From an uncultured Kiloniellaceae bacterium (GTDB lineage Bacteria; Pseudomonadota; Alphaproteobacteria; Kiloniellales; Kiloniellaceae), in contig CANMQP010000018.1 of assembly GCA_947500035.1 (NCBI GenBank), positions 62,001 through 126,000 on the forward strand: a DNA stretch of 64,000 nucleotides, written 5' to 3'. Below are positions 25,358 to 35,500 of this stretch, in pieces. The notes under the pieces are model-generated. The model worked only from the letters and a program-made list of their open reading frames with translations, was not told the origin of the DNA and did not search any database. The position numbers and the translations under genes were made by a program. Every line of letters starts with the position of its first letter. Within the stretch, counting starts at the first letter, position 1.

Positions 25358-26219
25358 AAAGGCGTAAGGGTTCCAACTGCCGGTTTTCTTCCGGATAGAA
25401 AACATGGAAAGGCGGATGCGTCGCCGCGAAAGGCTCCAGCACGGATTCCAGCCTGCCCTCAGCCACCGCATCTTCGACAACCGCGCGTAATGACCAGCCG
25501 ATACCATGACCGCCCAGCGCGGCTTCGACAACAGACCGAAAGCTGTCGAACACAAGGCGCGCCGGCGGGCTCATCGTGGTTTCCTGCCCATCGATCAGGA
25601 ACGGCCAGTCAGCAATCCGGTTGGCGCTGACAAAGCGGTAACAGATACAGTTGTGAGACAAGAGGTCTCTCGGGTGCAGTGGCCGGCCATGCGCGGTAAA
25701 GTATTCTGGGGACGCGGTGTAGGCCGCAACGAGCGGGCCGGTCAGACGCGTTGCAATCATACCGTCAGCCAAGCGGTCACCAAGTCTGAATCCGGCATGA
25801 AACCCTTCGCGAACGATGTCCACAAGTGCTTCGTCAAATGACAACTCAAGGCGGATATCCGGGTACGCCGCGTGAAAATCAGCCAACACCGGCGCAACCA
25901 GAATTTTATAGGCGCTCCAGGGAATGGTGAGCCGCAAGGTTCCACTCTTGGCCTTGCCGGCACTGCGGGCCTTCTCGATCGAGGCTTGCACCTGTTCAAG
26001 TGCCGGCCCCGCTCCGCTCAGCAAAACCCGGCCGGCCGGAGTCAAATCGAGCGCCCGTGTGGTTCGCGTTAACAGCGTCACCCCAAGTTCCTGCTCAAGC
26101 AGCTTAAGCCGCTGACTGACCGCCGGAACACCGACGCCCATCGCCCGCGCGGCGGCGCTGAAGGAGCTGTGTTTGGCAATAGCCAGAAAGACCTCAATCC
26201 CTTTTAGATAACTTATCAT
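25323..26219 (-). CDS. LysR family regulator, divergent from an EamA transporter (pair 1)
   Basis: This is a 298-residue LysR protein. The helix-turn-helix (KGIEVFLAIAKHSSFSAAAR, GVPAVSQRLKLLEQELGVTL) is followed by an effector domain with REGFHAGFRLGDRLADGMIA and GGHGIGWSLRAVVEDAVAEG. It is clearly paralogous to the LysR at 52512, and both face an EamA transporter. A perfect 16-base palindrome lies just upstream. It probably controls the exporter in response to its substrate, which is unknown. Confidence 0.88.
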   Translation of the reverse strand: MISYLKGIEVFLAIAKHSSFSAAARAMGVGVPAVSQRLKLLEQELGVTLLTRTTRALDLTPAGRVLLSGAGPALEQVQASIEKARSAGKAKSGTLRLTIPWSAYKILVAPVLADFHAAYPDIRLELSFDEALVDIVREGFHAGFRLGDRLADGMIATRLTGPLVAAYTASPEYFTAHGRPLHPRDLLSHNCICYRFVSANRIADWPFLIDGQETTMSPPARLVFDSFRSVVEAALGGHGIGWSLRAVVEDAVAEGRLESVLEPFAATHPPFHVFYPEENRQLEPLRLFIAFLKQRRAN

Positions 26220-26224
26220 TATTC

Positions 26225-26240
26225 ATTTTTCATGAAAAAT
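26225..26240. promoter_or_regulatory. Perfect palindrome in the lysR-eamA gap (pair 1)
   Basis: ATTTTTCATGAAAAAT is a perfect 16-base palindrome five bases upstream of the LysR start and about 75 bases before the transporter ATG. LysR proteins bind such dyads near their own promoter, so autoregulation is likely. Confidence 0.5.
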
Positions 26241-26313
26241 ATCTTCAACAGTTTTTGTATACAGAAAATATATCCCTTTGCATAGACTGCCTGTAATCCG
26301 CAGGAACGCTTCT

Positions 26314-27234
26314 ATGTCATTGTCAGGCCCAAGAAAAACACCCTCCGACACGAGACTGGGATCCATTCTGATCGTCGGAGCGGTCTTTTTGATGGCCAGT
26401 CAGGATGCCGTCATAAAGTACGTCAGCGCCGATCTGACATTGGGTCAGATATTTTTATTGCGCTCCGTTCTAGTACTTGTGCTTTTGCATATCATTGCGC
26501 GGGAGGACCGCCGGGCATGCTGGCGTAACGCAATTGTGATCTGGCCACTGATGCGCGCCATGTTTCTGACCCTCATGTACTTCCTGCTCTATTCCGTGAT
26601 TTCGTTGATGCCCTTGGCGACACTTGCGGCAGCCTTTTACACGGGTCCGCTCTTTATCCTTCTTCTTTCGGCGCTCTTCCTGAAAGAGCGCGTCCCGCCT
26701 GCCGGCTGGGGGGCGGTCGCTTTCGGATTTCTGGGAGTTATGGTCCTGCTGAAACCGGGCGCAGCCTCTTTTGCGCCATTGGTCCTCGTACCGCTGTTGT
26801 CAGGTCTCTGCTATGCCGTCGCCGCCATCATGACCCGCGGCAGATGCCAGAACGCATCGCCTACCTCGATGGCGCTGGCTCTGAACATCTGTCTACTCGC
26901 AGCCGGCTTAGTGATGTGCGCGCTCGGATACCTGCAAAGTGATCTGACCGGCGGGTCTTTCCTGTCGCATTTTCTGTCATCGCCCGGCCTGCGCGGATGG
27001 GGACTTATTTTCCTGCTTGCCGTGCTGATGGTTGGAATCGGCCTTGGCCTTGCCGCCGCATACAAGATAGCACCGCCCGCTGTCATTGCCGGCTTCGATT
27101 ACAGCTATTTGATCTTCGCCACCCTTTTTGGCGCGCTGCTTTTCGCCGAACCGCCTGAACTCTCGACTTTACTTGGAATGGGGATGATCGCGAGCGCCGG
27201 CCTTCTGAGCTATCGGGTCAATAAAGCCCGCTAG
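26314..27234 (+). CDS. EamA/DMT superfamily transporter (pair 1)
   Basis: This is an inner-membrane protein of about 306 residues with ten hydrophobic segments in two EamA repeats. AVIKYVSADLTLGQIFLLRS opens repeat one. SALFLKERVPPAGWGAVAFG and the closing LLFAEPPELSTLLGMGMIAS are the repeat signatures (gain-of-E helix 4). DMT proteins export amino acids, metabolites or drugs; the cargo here is unknown. ATG 26314 follows AGGAACG and was preferred over TTG 26278. It is similar throughout to the transporter at 51489. Confidence 0.87.
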   Translation: MSLSGPRKTPSDTRLGSILIVGAVFLMASQDAVIKYVSADLTLGQIFLLRSVLVLVLLHIIAREDRRACWRNAIVIWPLMRAMFLTLMYFLLYSVISLMPLATLAAAFYTGPLFILLLSALFLKERVPPAGWGAVAFGFLGVMVLLKPGAASFAPLVLVPLLSGLCYAVAAIMTRGRCQNASPTSMALALNICLLAAGLVMCALGYLQSDLTGGSFLSHFLSSPGLRGWGLIFLLAVLMVGIGLGLAAAYKIAPPAVIAGFDYSYLIFATLFGALLFAEPPELSTLLGMGMIASAGLLSYRVNKAR

Positions 27235-27243
27235 GTTGAGAAC

Positions 27244-27492
27244 TCAGCCGATCTCTTTCAACAGCCACTTGGCCTTTGTGGTTAGATCCTGGGTTTTGAG
27301 TAGTTTTCTCTCCAGACGCTCTTTCTTCGACTCCTTCTCAGTCGTTGAAATCTCATCTTTCAAATCCCGCTCCCGGGCTTTGAGCTTGTCGATCATCTTT
27401 TCGACATGGGCGGGCTTGATCTTTTTGGCGCTGCCGCTTTTCAGCCGGCCATAATACTTATCCAGTTTTTCAACTGTCTTACTCAGCGCCAT
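27244..27492 (-). CDS. Small Lys/Glu-rich coiled-coil protein, 82 residues
   Basis: This is a charged, helical protein with no Cys, Pro-poor and Lys-rich (DKYYGRLKSGSAKKIKPAHV, KKERLERKLLKTQDLTTKAK). It looks like a continuous coiled coil. Its start at ATG 27492 is preferred to an upstream ATG because the added residues look non-native. The gene lies about 100 bases after the phosphate-transport pair, same strand. Function unknown. Confidence 0.6.
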   Translation of the reverse strand: MALSKTVEKLDKYYGRLKSGSAKKIKPAHVEKMIDKLKARERDLKDEISTTEKESKKERLERKLLKTQDLTTKAKWLLKEIG

Positions 27493-27599
27493 CGTTTGAC
27501 ATCCTTCTTGAAGCAAGGCTCGATCGCTCCTCTCGTCGCTTGGCGGAGTAGAGCGAACAGAATGCCCTCGAATTATGACAGGGGTATTACAGGCCGCGA

Positions 27600-29402
27600 T
27601 CAGGCCACCCTGTCGGTATCGTCCTCATCAATCGCCAGTATCTGTTCCACCTCGGCCAAGGCGCTGTCCCGTTCCACGTAGAAGCTGCGGGCAGCTTCGA
27701 TCAGCTCGCGCATGGCGTCATAGGCGTAATTGGAATCATTCAGAAACGAGGTCGCGACCTTCGCGCTTATCTGATCGCCGCGAATCAGGTTCTCGATCCG
27801 GGCGGAGGTCTGATTGTAATTGATCTCCACATGCTGAAGCTCATCGTCCAGCCACAGGCGGCTACGGCTCTCCGGCGGCGCGCGCTCCAGCCGTTCGATC
27901 TCAACCAGTATCCGTGCGATATCGGTTCTCAGGCCGTCGTAGAGATCGGTGATGGCCCCCTGCGGACGAACCGTATAGTGCGTGGTGTTGCGCCGCAGAT
28001 GTTTGATGGCCTTGACGGCCCGGACGGTCCGCTCTGCCACGTCGCGCAGCTGATAGACCCGGGCGACCAGCTCCTGAGGCAGTGCCTTGCTGCTGGCCCG
28101 GGTGGCGAATTCCAGGATGGCCGAGTAAAGCGTCTTGATCCGCCATTCGTAGCGCTGATCGATATCGAATTCCACCTGCTTTCGGCTTTTTACCACAAGG
28201 GCTTCGATATCCTTGGCGGCAAAGAGCTCGTGCCTGTGCAGGTTCAGCCCATGGATAATCAGCTCAACCGCATTGTCGTAGAGGTGTTTCACCTCTTTTT
28301 GCATCGCGATTTCGATAGTGGCCGGGAATTCATCGACCGCCTCCGTCAGATATCTCGGCTGACTGAGATCCGATGCCGGTGCCTTGATGACCCGTTCAAC
28401 CATCAGGATCAGACGGCCGAGCAAAGGCAGCATCAGAATGATACCCAGGCTGTTGAAGAGGCTGTGGAAGACGGCAAGCTTTAGGGCAAAATCATCCTCG
28501 GCGATGCCAAGTATCCCGCTGGTAAACTCGACAGCGTCACGCAGCGGACTGATAAATCCCAGAGCGACGGCGGCAGTCACCACATTAAATACAAGATGTG
28601 CCAGCGCCAGCCGCTTACCCTGATAGTTGGCCGTGAGTGACCCCAGTATCGCGGTGATGGTGGTGCCGATATTCGCGCCGATGGCCAGCGCCAATGCATT
28701 CTCATAACTGATCTGATTGGCGGCGAGCGCAGTGATGATCAAAACCATGGTGGCGTGGCTGGATTGCATGACCACGGTCGCCAGCGTGCCAAACAGGGTA
28801 TAGACCATCAGACCCAGAACACCGGTCAGGGCGAGCCGCGTCAGGTCGAACGCGCTTCTGAAAGTCTCGAAGCCTTCCTTCATATGATGGATTCCAAGGA
28901 ACAGGAATCCCAGCCCGGCCAGGACATATCCGAAGCCGCGCAGGTATTTTGAACTTTGGAAAACCAGGACGACACCGACGGCCAGCAGCGGCATCGCGTA
29001 GGCGGCGATATTGACCTTCATGCCGAAACCGGCGACCAGCCAGGCGCCGGTCGTCGTTCCCAGATTGGCACCGAAGATGATCCCGATCCCGGCAAGCAGG
29101 GAGATCAAGCCGGCACTCAGGAAAGAGATGGTGATCACCGAGACCAAAGAGCTCGACTGCATTACCGTTGTCGAAAAAATTCCGAACAACAACGAACGCG
29201 TCACCGATCCTGTCGCACGCTCCAGAATCCGCTCAAGAAATCCGCCGCTGAAAAGACGGAAACCGTCTTCCAGCATCAGCATGCCGACGAGGAAAATGGC
29301 CACGCCTGCGGCAATCTCCTGGAACTCGGGACTGAACCAGAAGCCAGACAACATCACGATGATGATGACCGGCAGAAGCAGCTTCTTGGCGATCGTGTTC
29401 AT
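27600..29402 (-). CDS. Na/Pi cotransporter family protein with PhoU-like C-terminus
   Basis: This 600-residue protein has an N-terminal membrane half with the inverted repeats of the PNaS/NptA family: MQSSSLVSVITISF and FGANLGTTTGAWL, then MQSSHATMVLIITA and IGANIGTTITAILG. The second repeat has QSSH where QSSS is usual, which may affect sodium or phosphate binding. Residues ~340-600 are helical and PhoU-like (MQKEVKHLYDNAVELIIHGL). It lies seven bases after the Pit gene, giving two phosphate importers in one transcript. Confidence 0.87.
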   Translation of the reverse strand: MNTIAKKLLLPVIIIVMLSGFWFSPEFQEIAAGVAIFLVGMLMLEDGFRLFSGGFLERILERATGSVTRSLLFGIFSTTVMQSSSLVSVITISFLSAGLISLLAGIGIIFGANLGTTTGAWLVAGFGMKVNIAAYAMPLLAVGVVLVFQSSKYLRGFGYVLAGLGFLFLGIHHMKEGFETFRSAFDLTRLALTGVLGLMVYTLFGTLATVVMQSSHATMVLIITALAANQISYENALALAIGANIGTTITAILGSLTANYQGKRLALAHLVFNVVTAAVALGFISPLRDAVEFTSGILGIAEDDFALKLAVFHSLFNSLGIILMLPLLGRLILMVERVIKAPASDLSQPRYLTEAVDEFPATIEIAMQKEVKHLYDNAVELIIHGLNLHRHELFAAKDIEALVVKSRKQVEFDIDQRYEWRIKTLYSAILEFATRASSKALPQELVARVYQLRDVAERTVRAVKAIKHLRRNTTHYTVRPQGAITDLYDGLRTDIARILVEIERLERAPPESRSRLWLDDELQHVEINYNQTSARIENLIRGDQISAKVATSFLNDSNYAYDAMRELIEAARSFYVERDSALAEVEQILAIDEDDTDRVA

Positions 29403-29409
29403 GCAGGCC

Positions 29410-30981
29410 TCACGGCAACATCATACCCCTTAGCGCGAAGTAGAAAAGCGCCGCCAGACAGGCGGAGACCGGCACCGTGATAATCCAGGCCGAGACGATC
29501 TTCAGAAGTGACGAGCGTTTCACCAGTTGTCTTTTGAGGGCCTGGCGCAGTTCTTTGCGCTGGGCAGCCGAGATAACCGCTTCCGGCCCCATTTTCTTCA
29601 ACTCGCTCAGCAGGCGCTTCTTGTCCTCCGGGGGCGCATTCTGGAAGGTCCGCAGCACCTCCTCCGCCTGAGCGAAATCCGGTTGCCCCTGATGGCGCGC
29701 GAGCACGTTCTCGACTACGCGGCTCATGCGCTGCTCCAGAAATTCACGCAGGAAACCGACACCGAAGACGGCGCCCAACGCCACATGGGTGGAGCTGATC
29801 GGCATGCCGAGCTGACTCGCGATAATCACGGTGATCGCGGCGGCCAGCGCAATACAAAAGGCACGCGCACGGTCCAGTTCCGTGATCTCCGATCCTACGG
29901 TCCGAATCAGTTTGGGTCCAAACAGCGCCAGGCCGATCGAAATACCCAGTGCGCCGATCACCATCACCCAAAGCGGGATCGCAACCTTTCCGCCTCCCTC
30001 GCCAGCGGTCAGGACATCGACGACACCGGCCAGTGGCCCGACCGCATTTGCAACATCGTTCGCACCATGGGCGAAACTCAGCAAGGCGGCGGAACAGATC
30101 AGCGGGATCGTGAAGAGGCGGTTGACGCCATCGCGGTCAGGGCTGAGATGCTGGGCGTTGCGCCTTACTATCGGCGCAACGATGAGCCAGATGATGACGG
30201 CCACAAGAAGTCCTGCGATCACCGCAGAGGGAAAGGAAACCTTGATGACCTTTGAAAGACCCTTCAACGCGATATAGGTCGTGAAGGCCCAGGCCATGAT
30301 GGAAATCATGACCGGAACGACGCGTTCCGCCGCGGCGATCGGATCGTCTTTAAAGAGAACCAGTTTCTTCAGGGTAAAGAGAAAGGCGGCGGCGATCAGC
30401 CCTCCGGTCACCGGAGAGACCACCCAACTCAGGGCGATCTTGGCCATGGAGTCCCAGTTTACGATTTCCCAGCCGGCCGCCGCGATGCCCGCCCCCATGA
30501 CGCCCCCCACAATCGAATGTGTGGTGGAGACCGGGGCACCCAGCCAGGTTGCCGCGTTCAGCCAGATGGCCGCGCCCAGAAGCGCGCCCATCATCACCCA
30601 GACAAAGACATTGGGGTTATTGATGTCGGCGGGGTCAATAATCCCCTTCTTGACGGTCGAGACCACATCGCCGCCGGCGATGATTGCGCCGGCCGCCTCG
30701 AATATGGCGGCAATCACGATCGCTCCCGTCAGGCTGAGCGCAAAAGAGCCCACCGCCGGGCCGACATTATTGGCGACATCGTTCGCGCCAATGTTCAAGG
30801 CCATGTAAGCGCCGATGACAGCCGCCGCGATCAGCAGATAGGACTGCTCGATATGTGCGAACGCCGCACCGGTATAGATCATCACGACAACGATAAAGAT
30901 GACCGCGGTACCCAGGCGGCCTGCCTCGGTGCGGCTGAGGTTCGTTGCCTTTTCGATCTTGAGATATTCGGTAATCTGCAC
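29410..30981 (-). CDS. pit: Inorganic phosphate transporter, Pit family
   Basis: This is a PiT-type carrier of about 523 residues. Both signature copies are present: NIGANDVANNVGPAVGSFAL and SFAHGANDVANAVGPLAGVV. APVSTTHSIVGGVMGAGIAA and PISSTHVALGAVFGVGFL are the matching later motifs. A charged cytoplasmic loop of about 80 residues (MSRVVENVLARHQGQPDFAQ, PPEDKKRLLSELKKMG) sits before the last helix. It imports phosphate with cations. GTG 30981, right after GGGAGGGG, is the likely start although the frame is open to 31059. A PHO-box-like site lies about 95 bases upstream. Confidence 0.9.
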   Translation of the reverse strand: MQITEYLKIEKATNLSRTEAGRLGTAVIFIVVVMIYTGAAFAHIEQSYLLIAAAVIGAYMALNIGANDVANNVGPAVGSFALSLTGAIVIAAIFEAAGAIIAGGDVVSTVKKGIIDPADINNPNVFVWVMMGALLGAAIWLNAATWLGAPVSTTHSIVGGVMGAGIAAAGWEIVNWDSMAKIALSWVVSPVTGGLIAAAFLFTLKKLVLFKDDPIAAAERVVPVMISIMAWAFTTYIALKGLSKVIKVSFPSAVIAGLLVAVIIWLIVAPIVRRNAQHLSPDRDGVNRLFTIPLICSAALLSFAHGANDVANAVGPLAGVVDVLTAGEGGGKVAIPLWVMVIGALGISIGLALFGPKLIRTVGSEITELDRARAFCIALAAAITVIIASQLGMPISSTHVALGAVFGVGFLREFLEQRMSRVVENVLARHQGQPDFAQAEEVLRTFQNAPPEDKKRLLSELKKMGPEAVISAAQRKELRQALKRQLVKRSSLLKIVSAWIITVPVSACLAALFYFALRGMMLP

Positions 30982-31074
30982 CCACCCCTCCCAATGCGTT
31001 TTTTGATTATGATAACCGCGATTGCGCGCCGCTTTGCGCGCCCGGAGACCGCACGACAATCACGGAAGAAGAAT

Positions 31075-31092
31075 CTGTAATAAAACTGTCAC
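31075..31092 (+). promoter_or_regulatory. PHO-box-like sequence upstream of pit
   Basis: CTGTAATAAAACTGTCAC contains two CTGT(A/C)A(T/C) half-sites spaced 11 bases apart, as in the PhoB consensus (CTGTCAT-N4-CTGTCAT). It lies in the 187-base gap before pit, but reads in the opposite direction. No phoB/phoR gene is in the window. Confidence 0.5.
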
Positions 31093-31168
31093 ATTCTATG
31101 AGGAGCTGTCGGACGCAACCATGCGCTAGATCAAGCGCCGGTCCTTTTCGCGGGAAAGCTGCGGGCGA

Positions 31169-32512
31169 TCAAAAGCCGACGGTTACGCCGAAGGTCACGC
31201 GGTCCCGGTTTCGGAACTGGCCGTAGAGGCCGTCTTCATCGCCATAAAAAACGTCGGCGCCGAGCGTCAAATTCACGTTGCTGGTAAGCTGATAATCCAG
31301 TTCAGCCTGCGCCACCCCGTCCCCCAGGTTGAGCCCCTGAATGACGAGAAGGCTGAGCTTGAGGGTCTCGTTCATAAAGTTCCGCTCGAGCAGGAATGTT
31401 GCGGAGGTCTCGAGCTGATCCTGGACGATCCCGTTGTCATAATCCGTGATCAGGGATTGAAAGAGCTGTGCGCTCAGAAGCGTATCGCTGAAGCCCTGGT
31501 AGTCGAGCCCGAGGACATAACTCACCTCGCCGGATTCCACGACACCGTCCCGGTCGCCCGCGTCTTCGGTGACGAAAAAGCGGTCGCTGGAATAGCCCGC
31601 CTCGCCCCGCAGCACCCAATCCGCGAAGGCATTATTGAAACTGCCGCCGATCAGATGGGTCCGCTCGTAGCTCTGGCTTAACCGGACACCACCGGCTTCG
31701 GCACTCCGCCGCACCACCGGCCTGTCGCTGTAGTGAAAGAAGTAATTGGCCGAGAGTTCCCAGCCCTCAAGGAAAGTCGTAAAGCGCGCGCCCGCGTCCG
31801 AGTCCTCGACGAATGAGTTCGGCCTGCGAAGTTCGTTGCTCAGCAGCCGTGTTCCGGTGGGCAGCTGGGGCACCAGACGCGGCGCGGTAAAGGCGAAGGC
31901 CGCATCGGCCTCGGGAATATCGTCATAGGTCTGATCCGGTATCCAGAGCAGTTGAAGCAGGCTGTCCTCGCCGACCGGGATCTCGCTGTTAAAGCTCCAG
32001 AGCGGAATGCGCGAGTCCTCGAATTCTGGCAGGATGAATTCCCGGAAGGATTGAGGGTTGATCACGTCCAGCACCTTGAGGCCATCCGCCTCGCCCCAGA
32101 CCACCTGCTGTTTTCCAAGCCGGATGAAGACCTCCTCCAGATCGATGTCCAGGTAGAGTTCACGCAGCTCGATATCCACGTCATCACCGATGAAGGCCCG
32201 CCGGGACAGCGAGTCCCGGTTATCCTCTGCCGGCCGCCCCGGCTCCAGCCTGTCTTCGCTGTCACCGCGAAACCGCAGGATGCCGTTGAGCTGCAGGAGC
32301 TCGCCCAGGCCCATATTGACCTCGGGCGTAAAGACGACCTCGCCGAACTGCAACTCGTCGCGTTCGGTCTCCCAACCGAAACGCGTCTCCAGGAGCGCCG
32401 AAAACTCCGCATCCTCCAGCACGCCCTGCGCGGCTGCCAACCCCGGCAGCAGGCAGGAGACCGTCAAAAAACCTACAAGGAAGAGTACGAATGACCGGCG
32501 CTCCAGGAACAT
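31169..32512 (-). CDS. DUF1302-type outer-membrane beta-barrel protein
   Basis: This is a 447-residue exported protein with a signal peptide (to about AAAQ at residues 26-29). Amphipathic strands with alternating polar and aromatic residues follow (NGILRFRGDSEDRLEP, ELYLDIDLEEVFIRLGKQQV, VVWGEADGLKVLDVINPQSF). It ends in a strand with terminal Phe (RDRVTFGVTVGF), as outer-membrane proteins do. The VWGEAD and NPQSFREF motifs are typical of DUF1302, which is often beside RND exporters and LolA-like proteins. The ATG is two bases after the stop of the RND-LolA gene, so the three functions form one export unit. Confidence 0.82.
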   Translation of the reverse strand: MFLERRSFVLFLVGFLTVSCLLPGLAAAQGVLEDAEFSALLETRFGWETERDELQFGEVVFTPEVNMGLGELLQLNGILRFRGDSEDRLEPGRPAEDNRDSLSRRAFIGDDVDIELRELYLDIDLEEVFIRLGKQQVVWGEADGLKVLDVINPQSFREFILPEFEDSRIPLWSFNSEIPVGEDSLLQLLWIPDQTYDDIPEADAAFAFTAPRLVPQLPTGTRLLSNELRRPNSFVEDSDAGARFTTFLEGWELSANYFFHYSDRPVVRRSAEAGGVRLSQSYERTHLIGGSFNNAFADWVLRGEAGYSSDRFFVTEDAGDRDGVVESGEVSYVLGLDYQGFSDTLLSAQLFQSLITDYDNGIVQDQLETSATFLLERNFMNETLKLSLLVIQGLNLGDGVAQAELDYQLTSNVNLTLGADVFYGDEDGLYGQFRNRDRVTFGVTVGF

Positions 32513-32514
32513 TT

Positions 32515-35500
32515 TTACAGTCCCCGTTTCAGATTGCGGGTTTTGAAGACCTTGTCTTTGATTTCACTTTGATAGTCGATGTCGCTGAAGCGGAAGAGGG
32601 TCTGGTGCCCCGTCTTGTGATGCTGGACGTGAATCTGCTGCACCGTCCAGATCCCGTTGATGGCTTCAATCTCGCGCGAGTGGATGGTTTTCAGCGGGTT
32701 GCCGTTTACGTCCCACATCTCGGCTTTGCGCGAGATCCAGATCTCCGGATCGACCCGCCAGACGACTTTTCCGTAGCCCAGTTCCTTGGCGATTTCCGGA
32801 CTGACCGGCGTGCCTTCGACGATATACGTCATGTACCCCTCGACCTCTTCCTGACCGATGGTCTGAAAGCTGTAGTCCTCCAGCGCCACCTTGTTTTCCT
32901 TTTTCATATCCTCGTAGGTCAGGTCGGTGCCCAGGAAGTAATCACCCCGGTCCGAAGCCGAGATCCGGCGCACCTTGCGCAGCGCCGGCAGGTAGAGCCA
33001 CTGGTCGTCGTCCCGGTCCGCCTCCGGATAGTCGTAGGTGAGGAACCCCGTGCCCTTCACGTTGGTCGGCGATTTGTAGAACATCACCGTGCGCTTCTCG
33101 TCGCCGTAGTAGCGCCGGAAGGTGGCGGTCTCACGCGTGCGGGTCGTCCCACTGCGGTCGGTCATCTCCATGATCAGCGTGCGGGTCACCCACTGCCCCT
33201 CGTCGCGGTCGACCACGCTTTGCATGATGTCGTGACCGTCGGGCAGGTCCGCCGCTTCTGCTTTGCCGCCGAGCAGCGCCAGAGACAGGCCGGTCATGGT
33301 TGCCATCGCCAACGCGGCTTTCACGGCAGACGGCTTCATGCCGCTTGCGGGCACATCCTCCGCCGCATCGGCAGGCCAGATAAAACGCGGCCTGAGCAGT
33401 TTCGCCAGGGCGGGCATCACCGCCATGCTGGCGATGAAGGAGGCCGTGACGGCAATGCCGACCAGAATGCCGAACCTCAGCAGCGGCGGCACCTCGCTGG
33501 TGGTCAGGACCATAAAGCCCAGGCCGATGGCCGCGAAGTTGAAAAACAGCGCACGGCCGGTGGAGGGAAACAGCGGCGCAATCCGCGCGTCGAACGATCC
33601 TTGACCCTTCATAGCAAGCTCCTTCATGCGATCAATGGTGTGAATGGAAAAGTCGATCCCCAGGCCGATGGCGATGGCCGCGAACATGGAGGTTCCGACC
33701 CCGAGCCAGATCCCGGTGAAGCCCATGACGGCATAGATCAGCAGGAGCGACATCAGGACAGGAATGAGCGCGAAGGCGCCCGCAAGCGCTGAGCGGAACA
33801 CCAGCGACGCCATCAGCCAGACCAGGGCCAGCGAGATACCCAGGCTGCGCAGGTGGTTGTCGCCGATGGTCTTCAACCAGTGGAAATTGACATAGACCCG
33901 GCCCGAGAGATTGGCGGTCATGGCATCACTGTTGAAGTCCCGCGCGATGGCGTCTTCCAGCGCGGCAATGACCTCGCGATTTTCGCGATAGAGACTGCTG
34001 TTTAGGTTGAGCCGGACATTGGCGCGCCGGTAGTCGTAGTCGACTTCTTCCTCGAAATCGGTCGGGTTAGCCGAGGTCGAATAGAGCAGGAACAGCTGCG
34101 CGATCAGGAAGTCGTCGTCCGGGATGCTGTAGAACTCCGGACGGTTCTCGTTGACCGCTTTGTGCATCTGCTTGATGTAGTCGACCACTGAAGTCGATCC
34201 CTGCACGCCCTCCAGGCTCTCGGCGGCATGCTGAAACCTCTCGATCAGGGCCAGGTTTTCCGGCTTGAAGAGATCCTCCCGATTGGGCGTCTCAATCACC
34301 ACGTCAATGTAGTTCGTGCCGTCGAAAACCCGGTTCATGACCTGATCGGCGATGTAAATTGCTTCATCCCGCTGGAAGTTTTCGATCTGGGACTCTTCGA
34401 CAATCACCCTGGAGGCCCCGAAGGCGCCGGCCACCGCGATCACCGCAACCACGGCCACCACCGCACCGGGACGGCGCAGCACGGCAGCACCGAAGCGGGT
34501 CATCACCCGGCCGTAAAGGTCGGAGCTTTTGCTCTGTTTGAAGGCCCTGCTCGGCTTCACCGGAATCAGGGTGATGGCCGCAGGCAGCAGCAGGATCGTA
34601 TAGAGCCACGCAGCGGCCACCCCAACCGCGGCAAAGAGACCGAAGTACTGCATCGGCGGCATCTCGGCTCCGATGTAAAGCCCCATGAAGCCGGCAATGG
34701 TGGTCAGGGTGGTCAGGGTAATGGGCCGGAACATCCGGACCATGGCCTGCACGATATGATCGCGGCGGCTCTCCTCGGGATGGGCCGCCGCTCGCACGTA
34801 ATACTCACTCAGGACATGGATCGAGTCCGCGACCGCAATGCCGATCAGGATCGGCAGCAGGCCGTTGGTGATCACAAAGAAAGACACCCCGAAAGCCGCC
34901 ATCAGTCCAAGCGCGGCGGCGGCTGTCGCCATCACGATGAGGTTTGGCAGGATCGCCCCCGCAACACTGCGGAAGGCCACGACCAGGACAAGTGTAATGA
35001 CAACCGCAGTGAGGGGATTCAGCCGCTTGGCATCGTTATCGATGTAGGTCCCGAGAAAGCCGGAGATCGCGCCGACACCCGCCACATGAACCTCGACCCC
35101 TTCGGGCAGTGTCATGGCCTCCACCAGCGCCAGTATCTCGTCATAGGTTGCCTGGCTGAGGTCCTGGTCAAGGATCTCAGCGACGATCAGGGTGGCGCTG
35201 CCGTCGCGGGCGACGAGAGAGCCCTGGTAAAGCGGAAAATTATCGATGGCGGCTTTGAGCGCCGCCGGGTCCAGCCTGCCCCCTTCTCCGAGTTCATAAA
35301 AATCGTCGACCTCCATCCCCTCGTCGGTGCCGACGATATTGCTTTCCGTGGCAAGGCTCGTCACCCGGTCGGGATCGACGTTCCGCAGCCCGGCCAGCTT
35401 GTCGGAGAGGTCCCTGACCAGATCCAGGGCCGCCTTATTGTAAATCCCGGTTTCGCCCCGATCCACGACCGCAACCACGAAAGGATCGTCCAGGCCAAAG

